Assembly (NCBI RefSeq): GCF_018320785.1
Contig: NC_054884.1
Location: forward strand, 19,841,667-19,905,666
DNA length: 64,000 nt
Source of the DNA: Cheilinus undulatus
Lineage: Eukaryota; Chordata; Actinopteri; Labriformes; Labridae
Direction: 5' to 3'
Shown here: positions 50,501 through 61,882 of the stretch, piece after piece
Numbering within the stretch: position 1 is the first letter of the stretch
Layout: each line of letters opens with the position of its first letter
The notes under the pieces: model-generated
The model's input: only the letters and a program-made list of their open reading frames with translations
Databases searched by the model: none
What the model was told of the DNA's origin: nothing
Made by a program: the position numbers and the translations under genes

Positions 50501-52365
50501 CTTACCCAGAGATGTAATATAGGCAGCCCTCTACTATACCACTGTATGATTTCAGAATGGAAATTACTGAATACCCTTTATCACTATAAAGTGCTGTGTT
50601 TTACTTTTAGAGTCAAAACTGGAACAATTAACATGTTTGTCTTCTTCTGTTTACAGATTAACAACCCTGACATGAGGGTGCAGATTCTGAAGGACTTTGT
50701 GAAGCAGCATTTCCCCTCCACTCAGTTACTCGACTACGCCCTAGATGTAGAGAAGATCACCACCTCTAAGGTATCATTTGGCCAAATTAAAGAGACAGGA
50801 AAACAGGTTAAGACCATAACAAAATCACATGGTCAGTCTGTTTGACATTTTACTGTTTCTACTGACAAACTCAGAATTTCTGGATGACATTCTTGTATCT
50901 TATGATGCATTAGGCTAAATGATGTTTAATGATTTTTTTTTTTTTTGTATTTGTAGAAACCAAACCTGATCCTAAATGTAGACGGTTTTATTGGTGTTGC
51001 CTTTGTGGACCTTCTGAGGACGTGTGGTGGCTTCACACGGTAAGAATACAAAGCTGCTGGGTAAAAATTGGTTACATTCAGACTACTTAACAGTAGCTGC
51101 GTGAGCATTTTTTTCACAATCAGATTAAATTCATTCCGATCAGAGATAAAAAAAATCTCTGTACACAAGGACACTGAAAGATACAATCCGATTCAGATAC
51201 GCTGGCTCATGCATCTCAATCTGATCTGAACACAAATTACCTGATATGCGCCGTTTTGTCCCACCGGTTAGATCTACTGACAAATTTGCCTTAGAAGAAG
51301 AAACTCTTCTTCTGCACCTGTAAACTAACTGCCGTGACTTTACACTAGCCATCGCCAACTGGCGGCTTGCGGGCCAGGTCAGGTGCGTGCTGGTGTAATC
51401 TGGCCCACAAGACGTTTGGGGAAAATGACGGATATTTTTTAATATAAACTTTCTATATTTATGTATTTCAAATACGAATTTTCACTCATTTATCACGATC
51501 AATCTATAATTATAGCAAGGAAAGGTCGTAATATGATGCAATAAATGATTTGAATATGGTACATTGAACCCTCTTTAGAACGGGGAGGAACATCATAAAA
51601 AGATGCACAGCAGAGCGCACACCAGCGCAACTTCAGCATCAGCAACACGCTGTCCAGTAAGAGAGACTGATATAGACTACATGATTTTTAAGACTGAAGG
51701 AGATTAATTTTTTTTCATACGTGCTTCAAAGTCAAGTTTTCACTTAGTAGGTGAGGGTTTGTAGCTCAGTGAGCAGTACGAGAGCGCAGCAGTCCAGGCT
51801 AAATCTCTGCAGGAACCTCCTCTCTCTCTCTGGACTCTGCACTGACTGACTATAAATATACCTGGGTGGCCTGCTATAGTACCATCTGTGTGTGGGAACT
51901 TCGATGCAACAACCTGTTCATTATAAATGCCTTAAATGCACTACTCTTATGGATGGCCAGAGGAGGAGTTAAAGTTGTTGACAGATGTAAGTTATAGTAA
52001 CAGCTGTTAAAAGTGTCACTCAAAGATCAGATAAAAAATGTAATGTTTCTTTCTGTGTTGATGGCACACTGTTGGTCATTGTTTCTCACATGAATGTTGA
52101 ACTGTGTCCAGAGATGAGGCGGATGAGTTTGTGGAGATCGGAGCGCTAAATGGGATCTTTGTCCTGGGTCGCAGTATGGGCTTTATTGGTGAGTAACATT
52201 TAGATGATACAAACGTGGCATTTACTGTCAGATAAGCAAAACTATAACATATGTGTGCTTCTTATATCAGGACATTACCTGGACCAGAAGAGGCTGAAAC
52301 AGGGCTTGTACCGCCACCCATGGGATGACATATCCTACGTCCTCCCTGAACACATGTCCATGTAA
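35534..52365 (+). CDS. acly: ATP-citrate lyase, complete, 28 coding exons
   Basis: Exons: 35534–35692, 36307–36429, 37450–37512, 37927–38117, 38925–39004, 39164–39294, 39474–39592, 39767–39903, 40229–40290, 40735–40852, 41078–41232, 42889–42982, 43906–43935 (cassette), 47295–47436, 47792–47960, 48068–48172, 48317–48513, 48611–48692, 48847–48957, 49056–49183, 49275–49368, 49751–49905, 50020–50170, 50304–50447, 50657–50770, 50957–51039, 52112–52188, 52271–52365. All junctions keep frame, giving 1102 residues (human 1101), or 1092 without the cassette. The cytosolic tetramer converts citrate, CoA and ATP to acetyl-CoA, oxaloacetate, ADP and phosphate, feeding lipid synthesis and histone acetylation. 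In order it has an ATP-grasp/citrate-binding half ([20 protein letters not shown] onward), a phospho-regulated linker ([13 protein letters not shown], residues 447–459, with the Akt/PKA Ser455), a CoA-ligase-like part with the phospho-histidine in [10 protein letters not shown] (His761), and a citrate-synthase-like C-terminus ending EHMSM. The start has a good context (CTGCCATGT). Confidence 0.98.
43906..43935 (+). other. acly: 30-nt cassette exon of acly
   Basis: Acceptor GGTCACAG|AAGCG and donor GGAG|GTATGG frame exactly 30 nt. Inserted between the exons ending at 42982 and starting at 47295 (both phase 1), it adds ten residues ([10 protein letters not shown], 478–487) without disturbing the frame. 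Human ACLY has a skipped ten-residue exon at the same place (residues about 476–485), although the residues differ. It was included in the coding model as the long form. Confidence 0.7.
44356..44979. mobile_element. piggyBac-type non-autonomous element in an acly intron
   Basis: The left border is TTAA followed by CCTCCTGAGACC, and the right border is GGTCTCCGGAGG followed by TTAA. The two 12-mers are inverted repeats with one mismatch, and both are flanked by TTAA, the strict target of piggyBac transposons. The 624-bp body has no transposase. It contains a SINE-head-like stretch (GATGGCTTAGTGGTTAGGCC, 44851–44870). Confidence 0.8.
44984..47294. other. acly: Remainder of the large acly intron
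   Basis: This part of the 3.36-kb intron between the cassette exon and the exon at 47295 holds an A-rich run near 45363–45379 and a CT-rich tract before the acceptor. I see no other gene, RNA or identifiable transposon. Confidence 0.5.
49605..49618 (-). promoter_or_regulatory. Perfect CTCF core motif
   Basis: The minus strand reads CCAGCAGATGGCAC, matching CCASYAGRKGGCRS at all positions, in the acly intron before the exon at 49751. Its orientation is convergent with the plus-strand motif at 25307. Confidence 0.55.
51345..51425. repeat. hAT-like repeat terminus
   Basis: CGCCAACTGGCGGCTTGCGG followed by GCCAGG, then GGTGTAATCTGGCCCACAAG, resembles the termini of fish hAT elements in which 'ggcggcccgcgggccaaatctggcccgc' is common. 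The other end was not found in the 1.07-kb acly intron (51040–52111). Confidence 0.35.
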
Positions 52366-53520
52366 TCCCCACATCGCTCAACAGGATGCACTTCCGGATG
52401 TAGCCAGGCAGCATTAACACATCTCACTAAACCTGCATAGAGTGTGAACGCTGTGATAACAAGAAAAGCTGCCTGGGTGAAAAATGTGTTAAAAAGTGGA
52501 GATACTCTCTGTTTGAGGTACCTAGAAGGAAGTTTTTGATCTAGTTTTTATGGATTAAAAAGGGGAAGTATTTTTTCAGATGTCGCTTTGACAAAATATT
52601 TAAAGTTGTAACTTATTCAGTTTCCAGTAAAGAACCAAACCAATGCAAACAGCAGCAGCTATAGAAGCACAAAATCAATTGCTTCTTTTAAAAATGCACA
52701 AAATTGTTTTTGGTACGAGGTCAGAATTGAAATGCTCCTGCTTTGAGCCTGAAGAGTTAAAAAGTGGCTGAAGTGAAATTTGATTAAGCAATACGGTATG
52801 GTCTTTTTATACTGCTTCATAAAATTAACAAGAAAGACTTGAATTCATCAGCATTTGTCTGTTTTATGCCACAAGAGAGCACTGTAAAGTATGCTTTCTT
52901 ACTTTCTGAGCATTGCACCTTAGTTGAAACACTAGCTCCTACTACGAATCTTTGTCACAGTGAATTAACCAAAGTTATTTTTAGAAGTTTGTTGTCTTTG
53001 TTTTAAGTTAAAAAGGGTCCAGTGGTTTTATCTTAATGCTTTGAAAAGAAGGAATTTAAAAGGAAAGAAGAAATTCAGTGGACACAAGATGACTAAAGTG
53101 TTCTTCCACCATTGCCTTTCCTAGAACTAGAGGTTTAAAGTCATCAGCTACTGTAATTTACCTGCAGTTTTATGTCTTCAAGTCTTTTCGCAAAGTCTGA
53201 ATACTTGTGTTGCTTTTCTGAATAACTGTGTCAGGAAACAGGAAAATGTAGAAGCACCAGAACGATGAGGAACAAAACGCTTCATGACTGAGCCCTGTAA
53301 GTCTTTGAAAACAACATTTGGCGAGGGGCCATGAGGGCAGTTTATTTTTTGAAATAGTGGCAGATGAAAAAGATGTCAGCTGTGTTCAACATATGAAGAC
53401 TTGGTTACTGTTCACTGTATGGCCTGCCTTTTTGTTTGTTTTTTTGCGCTATTTTTATTTAACTGTGAAAATGCTTTTGTCTTTTGTAATATGCTGTCAT
53501 AATGTAGAATAATAAAGAAT
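52366..53520 (+). other. acly: acly 3' UTR
   Basis: About 1.15 kb of AT-rich sequence follows the stop codon, up to an AATAAA at 53511–53516 (in GAATAATAAAGAAT). This is the first canonical hexamer, so it is the probable poly(A) signal. Confidence 0.6.
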
Positions 53521-54396
53521 TTGTTGTTTTACTTTTCATTTTGGCTGAAATCTGCAATGTCCAAATTTTCTCCTGCAACTTAATTTTAGAGAAGCTACTT
53601 TATCTTTCTGCTGGTTGTGACCAAGTTGGTCTGTGTACTCAGGATAGCTGCATAGGTATATGTGTATTTATTACTTTTGCAAAGCACGTTTATTAGGTTT
53701 TACTGAACAAACTCCAATATTTAGGTCTTAATTCAGTTTTTATCAGTGTTATTAGTGATACAAAGAGAGAAAAGACTATTCTGTTTTTATATTTGTTAAT
53801 ACATTAAGGTCTTTTCTAATACAGCGAGTTGCAATGATTTAAACCACGCATATCGTGTTCATTTATTAATCGTACATAAAACGTTATATGTAATAATATT
53901 TTAATCCAAAACTTAGAGTTATCATATAATTCGTACAACAACAGATAGCTTAACTATCGACCATGTAATTATCTTGTCAGATGCAACAGCCCAGATGTGC
54001 ATCATCGGCAGTTAGCAAGACAACACGCATGCGCAAGAACTGTGCAAGCCTTTAAAAAGTTAAGATACCCTAGAATACGGCGGTGCGAATGCGTCATTAC
54101 ATTGAAAAGATCAAAATAATCTCGTTTTCATTTGTATCGGGAATGTCCGGTCCCTGTATAGACACAGTATTAGCTTAAATTCTAGAGTCTCCCATTGGCA
54201 CACCGTTAAGAACCGAATACAATCAGAAGATCTTCAAACACGGAAGTGACCGCTCCTGAGTACCGAGCACGGCTGTGAACGCTGCGCATGCATGTCAGTT
54301 TTTAAGTGTTTATTTGCGTGTGTTCTGTATGCCTATGAAATTTTTCCAAAGATAGTTAAGAGCTTGCATTTGCCTCCGAGTCTATCCCGCTGCGGT
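53521..54396 (+). promoter_or_regulatory. klhl11: acly–klhl11 spacer with klhl11 promoter motifs
   Basis: Only about 0.9 kb separates the acly poly(A) signal from the klhl11 start. The last 370 bp hold an NRF1-type site GCATGCGCAA (54027–54036), an ETS core CGGAAGTG (54241–54248) and a second NRF1-like TGCGCATGC (54283–54291). NRF1 and ETS sites are standard in TATA-less housekeeping promoters, and I see no TATA box. Confidence 0.5.
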
Positions 54397-57300
54397 ATGG
54401 CGGCAGCAGCTGCAGCAGAAGGACCGGAGGAACGGAGCTTGGGCAGCGTCTCGCCGCCGGGAGCGCGGACAGGTGACGGGGAAGCTGAGGAGGCCGAGGA
54501 GTTCACCTGCTCGGCCTACTGCTCGGAGCTCTCCCGGCGGCAGAACGAGCAGAGGAAGGCGGGACTGTTCTGCGACCTGACGCTGGTCTTCACCTCCGGA
54601 GGGGTGTCACAGGAGAGTGTCCACATCTTTACCGCCCACCGCTCCGTGTTATCGGCGGCGTCGCAGTACTTTACGCTGCTGCTGGGCGGACAGTTTTCAG
54701 AGTCCGTGTCCGGTCGAGTGGAGCTCAAAGAGTGGACCTCCACGACAGGACCAGATCCTGATACAGTGGAGAGAGTCATACAGTTCATGTACACTGGAGA
54801 CATCAGGGTAACCACTGCTAATGTGGATGAAGTGTTGGAACTTGCGGACAGGTACAATAAACACTCTCATAAACATGTATCATTCATTTTCTATTTGCCT
54901 ACACGGAAGCGTCTGGATGTTGTCATACAGGCTATCATTTTCTGCTGGTAGTGTAAAAATGAGTCACGCCTGGACAGCGTTTAAATGAACTACGTCACAA
55001 AAAGAAGTTTGCATTTCTGGATACTTTTTGCCTAAAGCTTTCCTTTTTAAGAGGTCTGGTGGTCTCTAGTGTTAATAATCTAGTGCAAAGAGGGGTTTCG
55101 CCTTTAGGCCAACTGTGGCCTGTGGTCCATTTTAAATGGACTCAGCAAATTCTACAAAATAAAATAAAATTTGGCTGTGATAGAACTAGGGATGCGCGTT
55201 ATTTGCCAGCTTAATGGTTAAAGTTGGATCTCTTTCTAGGTGGGACAGGAATAACAAGTCAGTAAAACAAATGATTACTTCTTAATCTTTTCAGGCCCAC
55301 GATCCCAGTTAAACACTCTGTATTGTAACTCAGCCGTCCACCACTAGTGGCCGCTGTAGCTGTTCTTAATAAATACTACCTCACTTCCACAATACTCTTT
55401 AATCTGATGTAAACAAACGCTAAGTGATAGCACCGATAGCTCGTGGGAATGGTATGGTTTAGCACTATTTTGATCTAGAAAATGGGGATAAAGTTGTCTG
55501 TAGGCTGTGTTATGTTGTATGTAACCAAAGCATTTATTGAGGTTATTAAGCAGAGGTTTGTGGACAACCTGCAAAGAGGATTGAAGGCAGGTGGTGCTAG
55601 CACTGCTAACATTAGCCACATTCTGTAAAACAACTCCACATTTTTAGGTATGATGTTATAGTGTTGCAGTGTGAAGTTGGTTTACAGAATGTATTCATTA
55701 AATTTAAGACCAGTCAGCTTAACACAATTACAATTAGTGTTTAAGCCAATGGTTAATTATTTACAAAGAGCATCCCTGATTAGATCATGAAGGTTTGCTT
55801 AACACTGTACTCAGTTTTTAATCTAGGTGGTGCTGCTGTTTTAACTCTGTAAACAAACATTTTGACTGTTAAAAAAAAAAAAAAAGCTTTTCTCATGAGA
55901 CAATAATGTAAATGGTTAACAACAAACATTAACGATATTACAATTCAAAACACCACAATGAATGATGACAAAAGGTTTACAGCAGCAAATAGCCAATGTT
56001 GCTGACCATGGCCCTCCCGGAATCTGATTAGGCATCCCATATTCTTTTTTTTTTTTTTTGTTCAAGATTTATTTTTGGGCATTTTTGTGCCTTTATTTGA
56101 TAGAGGACAGTGGATAGAGTCAAACAGGGACGACAGCAGGGGAGAGACATGCGGTAGAGGGCTTCAGGCTGGATTTGAACCCGGGCCATCCGTGTGCATG
56201 GGACGCACCTTAAACCACTAGGCCACCTGTGTCCCAGGCACCCCAGATTCTTAAACAATGATTGCCTCTTTGGAAAAGTGTTATGTAGGCATAAGCATGT
56301 CTTAACCTACACCGGATTGGTTTTGCAAACTGTAAAACATTAAAGGTGAAGTTATAAATTGGTTCAGTAGTCATCCTTTTATTTTTCTCCATGACTATGT
56401 TCACACTGCAGGTAAAAGGGACCTAAATCTGATTCATTTATTTATTTATTTATTTATTTATGCTTATGTGACTCATGTCTGAATTTCTGATAGTGTAAAG
56501 AGCAGACGTCATATTTAATCTGATCTTTTCAAATCTGATCCAAACCACTTTATATGTGGTACTAACTCGGATACATATCTGATCTTTTGGAATTCGTGCG
56601 TAGTGTGAACAGCCAAACAAAAAATCAGATCTGAGAAAAGATCAAAATTGAGTATTAAGGTCTGCAGTGTGAGCATAGCATAGGTGGCTCTCATTAGGAC
56701 TGGGCAATTAATCAAGATTTAGATTTAGATAACCACAATATGATTTGCTTTAATTTTCAAATTGCAGAAGGTGCTATATTTCTTTAGATTGAAATTGTGC
56801 CATAATACTGGTTTAAAACTTTTTTCAGCAGAGATGTTATGCTCTACACATCATGCAGTCATTCAAGTGTTAATTTTTGTTGAATAATTTACAAAAAAAT
56901 CCCACTTTCCTCATTTATGCATGTTTTTCTTAATGAAAATGACACAAAGATGATCACTCCCTTCGATACAACAATTCATATCAAATTTCGAGTTCGAATT
57001 TCTTTTCTAAATCATTCAGCCCTAGTTTAATACATCTTATGTTGAGCTGATGATTAGGTAGAATGATGTATTGCATGTGTTTGTTGAAATTTCCCTAAAT
57101 TGTTCAGCCCTAGCTCATATTGAATACGTTTAGGTACCCCCGATCAAGAGCCTCTTTTGAGGCTTTTTCCTTGTTTATTTAGTGTAAAGAGGCTTAAAAT
57201 TAACTCAAAGCTCTAGAAAGGAATTTTCAACTTGTGCAAACTGCACGCCCCCTGTGAGTGAAGATACCCATACTGTTTTTACCTCATACATGTCAGTGGC

Positions 57301-59786
57301 TTTTACAGCCAAATGCATTATTGCTGTTAAAATGGGATAAAAAGGCTTTTTAGCAGTATTTAGTGAATAACTTTCTGACACCTACTCTGTAACATTGATT
57401 TCAGGCATTTAAAATAACCAGATAGTTATTGTACCAGATAGTTGCTTATATTTTTGTAGGTCTTAAATGGGCATCAGTATTAATTTCAGTTAATTTAATG
57501 CCCAGCTGAAAACTTTTCACAGTTGCTTGTTTTGGACAAACTCTCAAAATTTTTAGTTTTACAAACTTTAGACTAAATACACTCCAGTTACTTTTTGGGG
57601 TATTTTTGCTAAAGAACTGATAAAAAAAAGTGGAACAAGTCATTTTTTGGGAAATAATATTAAAGATTTTTTTTAAGAACAAGGGAAAGCTTGGCTGATG
57701 TTTTTTCATTGTACATATTATTTACTGCCTACACACCCATGTTACACCCACACTGTTTTCCCTTCAGCCGGATCAGTCCAATTATCTCTTGGGTGGAGTG
57801 ACTTGACTGACAACTCCCTTGCACTTCTGTTGTTGAGCCTGTACATCCTAACTTATTATACTTGTGTCAGAGAGCATCATTTGCTGTTCTTTTCAATACA
57901 GTTTGATAATACTGCATTTCTAATGATTAGTGGTACTATAGGTTGTTAAAAGTAGGATTAGTAATGGATTGATGGATGAAAAAAACGCCATGGGTAGCCT
58001 AAAATAGTTCTTTGTTTGAAGGGTACTTTAAAACAAGAAATAGCCTTTGCAGTCCAAATCAACACGTAGAGATCTATGTTTACCATTCAATAAGGAACCA
58101 ATAAATAAAGGAAGTGCCCCTTGATATAGTCAGCTTACCAGTCCTTAAAATTATTTCACTTTTACTCACTGATGTTCTGGTTATTTGCCATGTCCACACA
58201 GGTTCCTGTTGGCACAGCTGAAGAACTTCTGTGGAGACTTTCTGATGAAGAAGTTGAGCCTGTCAAACTGTGTCGCAGTGCACAGCCTTGCTCACATGTA
58301 CACCTTGGATCAACTCGCCAAGGGAGCCGCCAAGACGATTCGGAGAAACTTCCACAAAGTGATTCGCAGTGAGGAATTCCTAACGCTTCCATTTCACCTG
58401 GTGCGGGACTGGCTGTCAGATTCAGAAATCACTGTGGACTCAGAGGAGGAGTTGTTCGAGGCTGTCGCCAACTGGGTGCACCAGAACACAGGGGAGCGAG
58501 AGAAGCACTTTGAGGATCTGTTCCGGCTTTTAAGGCTGCCTCTGATCTCTCCGACCTACCTGACCCGGGTAGTGAGGAAGGAGACATTAGTGGCGAACAA
58601 TCCAGCTTGTTGTCAGCTGGTGTATGATGCTCTTGAAGTTCTTGCTTTGCGCTTCATGTGCCACCTACCAGCTGATTTAGACTTAGGTTCCTCCTTCACA
58701 GCAGACATCCAGCCGCGTTTCGGACAAAACATGGATGTAATTATGGTAGTGGGCGGTGTTTCAGAAGGTGGTGACTATTTGAGTGAATGTGTGGGCTACC
58801 TGGTTGCTGAGGACCGTTGGGTGAACCTGCCGCACATTCACAACCACCTGGATGGACATGCCATCACCGTCACCGATAGCCATGTTTATGTGGCAGGATC
58901 CATGGAGCCGGGTTTTGCTAAAACCGTGGAGCGCTACAACCCCAACCTGAACACCTGGGAGCAGTTCAGCAGCCTGACAACACGAAAGCACTCATTTGGC
59001 CTCACATGTGTCAAAGATGTCCTCTACAGCATTGGTGGTCATGGCAACTTCAGCCCAGGCTTCAAGGATGTCACTGTATACTCACCAGAGCAGGAGGAGT
59101 GGCACAACCTGGAACCAGCTCCAAAAATCCTCAGAGATGTAAAAACAGTGACCGTCGAGGATCGCTACATTTATGTGATGGCCAGGACCCCTGTAGACAT
59201 AGACAACGAGGATGGTTTGAGCACCGTGACCGCCTGTTATGACACAGAGAGTCGTAAATGGCAGGAAGTGGTCTCCTTACCACTCATTGATAACTACTGT
59301 ACTTTTCAAATGGCTGTTGCTTCCACCAACTTCTACCACACGGCTTCCTGCTGTGCTAAGAGCTACAGGCTAACAGCTGAGGCGGCCCAGCAGAAAATAA
59401 GCAGAAATATCTCTGACGATATCCTCGACAGCCTTCCTCCAGAGGTTCTGAGCATTGAAGGTGCAGCTGTGTGCTATCTGGATGAGGACATCTTCATCAT
59501 CGGTGGGTGGAGGAACAGCCACAACATGGACAAGCAGTACCGCAAAGAGGCCTATCGTTACTGCGCTAAGAGGAAGCGCTGGATGCTGCTTCCGCCCTTA
59601 CCTGAGCCGCGCTGCAGGGCCGCAGCCTGCTACGTTCGGATCCCATATCGATATCTGTATGGCTGCCAGCACTACCCCATGCCGCAGAACCTGGCACGCC
59701 AGAGAGAACGCATGCAGCAGATGCAGCAGCTCCACCGCCGCACTCTCACTCTGCGCAGGCAGCTGCAGTCTCAAATTGAATGTTGA
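54397..59786 (+). CDS. klhl11: Kelch-like protein 11, complete, two exons
   Basis: Exons 54397–54851 and 58202–59786 join through a split Arg codon ([15 protein letters not shown]) into 679 residues (human 708; the difference is mainly in the low-complexity N-terminus). KLHL11 is a substrate adaptor of Cul3 RING ubiquitin ligases. It has an Ala/Glu-rich N-terminus, a BTB domain (about residues 40–155, [19 protein letters not shown] with MYTGDIRV near the end), a BACK domain (about 160–270, [20 protein letters not shown] and [20 protein letters not shown]), then Kelch repeats (from [20 protein letters not shown] to [16 protein letters not shown]) and a Gln/Arg-rich tail ending SQIEC as in human. 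The start was chosen because MAAAAAAEG matches the family's Ala-rich opening. An in-frame ATG at 54292 would add 35 residues but directly abuts an NRF1 motif, so it probably lies in the promoter. The two-exon layout is that of the mammalian gene. Confidence 0.97.
56062..56237 (-). mobile_element. tRNA-derived SINE, best copy in the window
   Basis: On the minus strand the head reads TGGCCTAGTGGTTTAAGGTG, a perfect A box (TGGCNNAGTGG), then GGGTTCAAATCCAGCCTGAA with a near-perfect B box (GGTTCAAATCC). The body carries GACTCTATCCACTGTCCTCT and the tail CAAATAAAGGCACAAAAATG. These are internal RNA polymerase III promoter elements. The lack of a foldable tRNA 3' half rules out a tRNA gene. Confidence 0.8.
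56395..56678. mobile_element. Short inverted-repeat element (MITE) with a microsatellite inside
   Basis: It opens CTATGTTCACACTGCAG and closes CTGCAGTGTGAGCATAG, inverted repeats with one mismatch over 17 bp. Internal copies of 'atctgat' and its complement are frequent. An (ATTT)n run sits at 56436–56461. The 284-bp body has no coding capacity. The superfamily is unclear, and no clean target duplication is visible. Confidence 0.7.
56695..57025. mobile_element. Short hAT-like MITE
   Basis: The left end TAGGACTGGGCAATTAATCA and the reverse of the right end (CTAGGGCTGAATGATTTAGA) are diverged inverted repeats of a common teleost family that opens 'ctagggctgggcaatta'. A second right-end-like copy (AAATTGTTCAGCCCTAG) lies at about 57098–57114, so two insertions may be stacked. 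Confidence 0.55.
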
Positions 59787-61366
59787 AATGGGAAATTTGT
59801 TTGCAAAATGTCCAGCCTTGTCTCGTCCGCACTTGTTATGCAAATTGCCTTTTTATTTTTGTAGTTTTCCTGAATGTCTTGCTATTATTTAGGTGAAATG
59901 TCTGCATGGGTTTATGTATAAAAAGAGATTATTTTGTTTGAGCTAGTGTGACAAAAACTGACAGGCTTCTTAATACTCAGCTTTTTATAGCCTTTTTTGC
60001 CTTACATTAAGCGCTGATGCCTTATGTTTTTTCTGCCTCTGATGGCTTCTGTGTTGCCGTTGAATTTTCTGGAGGGAGGGTTTATTTTGTTTGAACTCTG
60101 CTTAGCTTCTCAAATAAGTTTGTACAAGGAAATGATGTCAATTTACACTTAAATACACATGTAATAGGTATCACTGTCATTGTCTTCTCAAGTTCATAAC
60201 AGCATTGATACTTAAAGTATGATGTCTCCAATAATAGGGATTTCAGTTAAAAGAAATAGAAAATTTAATATAGGAAATAAGAATTAGTCATAAAAAGTAG
60301 CAGTGTTTTTTAATGCCACTTTCATCCTTTCTACCTCATATTTCCTCCATGGTTTTGCCTTTTTTGCACTGTAGGGAATAGAATACATATGTGATATTGT
60401 GTGTATGTAGTGTCCCTCTTTGGAAAGACAATCATTTATCAGAATTTTGTAGATGAATTCAGTATAAAGCAAAGCACATCAATATTTCCCTTCTTAAAGC
60501 AAAAGACTGTTTGATATAATGCTGCACTTAAGATTGCGCACTAAAAAAGATGTCATTGATTGCATAAAACGATTTAACCATTCCAAAGGTGCATGTAGAT
60601 TATATTTCTACTGGTACAGTGGCGCTGATTTCCCAGAGTCACCGTATGATTAGTTCCTTCATATTTACAGGGACTTCTTTGCAAGAGAAGGACTAAAATG
60701 GAGTATCATTTGGTATGTTCACAGACTAAGAAATATATGAAACACGTGTGCCATAAAATTTGATCTGCCCCTTTATATAAACCGTTAAAGGTAACTTTAT
60801 TTCCTGCACTAAATGGCCTGGAATGCTGACTTGCACAGTGTTGTTTTTTTGAGTACAATGATCTGACTCAAAAGTGTTTTGTGGACCAATTGCTGAGCTC
60901 AGTGTATTTCTATGCTGCTTTTAAAATTGCTTATGCCTGTTGTATTCTCAGCCAACCTGTTCAAAAGTAGCAACGCTTTGGGAGCGCAGCATTTTTCATC
61001 TGACACACAATTAAAATGTGAGTAGTTTTTTTAATATAAACTTTATAAGTTTATCTTTCTTGTTGAGATATTAATGCTAAAGGTCTTGTTTTAATTCAAT
61101 GAAAGTGCCATAGGAAAACCACAGGATCACAGCGGAGTAGACTGATAGATGAGAATAAGGAATTAGCAGCAGTATAAACTCCATATTGTAGATCTTGTTC
61201 AAGTTCTGGTTGCTGTCCTTATTTCATTGTTGAATTGTTTGTTTTTTGGTTGAAGTAGTGTTCCAAATGTTGCCAAATATTCAGATTGAAAACTGCCACT
61301 TCTTAACATGTTTTAGCATTCCATTTCTTTGTGCCAAAGCTGCAATGGTTAAGTGAATGCAATAAA
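59787..61366 (+). other. klhl11: klhl11 3' UTR
   Basis: About 1.6 kb of AT-rich sequence runs from the stop codon to AATAAA at 61361–61366, the best-placed poly(A) signal. It contains no coding frame of note and no repeat that I recognise. Confidence 0.5.
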
Positions 61367-61784
61367 TATTTGAAAAATACTTGGTTCATCTTCCTTTAAA
61401 AAGTCTCTCTATGTATGTATTTATTTTGGGATGCATGATATATTGCATATGATATCCCTATTGCCAGATATTAACTCAAAAACTGAAGTATCTGTATCAT
61501 CAGATATGAATATTTTTGCAGATATGTACAACTAATATCTTGGTCATAAAAAATTCTGTCTAAATCAGCTTTAAATAATGACCCAACAATCAATTAAGTT
61601 GTGGAATTTAAGGCTGGACCACCAGACCTCAATCAGCCTTAGTCTTTTTCTTAGTCATCATTCCTGTGTTTAAAGGTCTGAAATTTGCATATTTGATCAT
61701 TTACTTTAAATGTGTTTAAGCACTGAAGTTTTAGGACTAAGTTACACTAAAATAGTGGTATTGATATTGGCTATAATTATTTTA

Positions 61785-61785
<1 letters not shown>

Positions 61786-61831
<46 letters not shown>
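61786..61831. repeat. (ATCT)n microsatellite
   Basis: An uninterrupted tetranucleotide run of about 11 units between klhl11 and nt5c3b. It is likely polymorphic in length. Confidence 0.95.
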
Positions 61832-61882
61832 GTCTTTCATACCTTGGAAAAAAAAATTAACTGCTAAACATTTTCAAAGCAG

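Larger units (their letters stand above)
54852..58201 (+). other. klhl11: Single intron of klhl11, rich in mobile elements
   Basis: 3.35 kb with GT–AG borders. Besides the SINE and two short elements listed separately, it has a weak hAT-like fragment near 55107–55160 (GGCCAACTGTGGCCTGTGG) and A- or T-runs near 55870 and 56047. The rest is AT-rich and has no gene. Confidence 0.7.

Noticed and set aside
56170-56237. tRNA-like sequence with good A and B boxes
   Set aside because: It belongs to a SINE. The 3' acceptor half does not pair, and similar copies with the same body occur at 13188 and 10801.
59455-59892. 145-codon frame overlapping the end of klhl11
   Set aside because: It is a +1 shadow of the GC-richer klhl11 Kelch exon, which is fully accounted for in its own frame.
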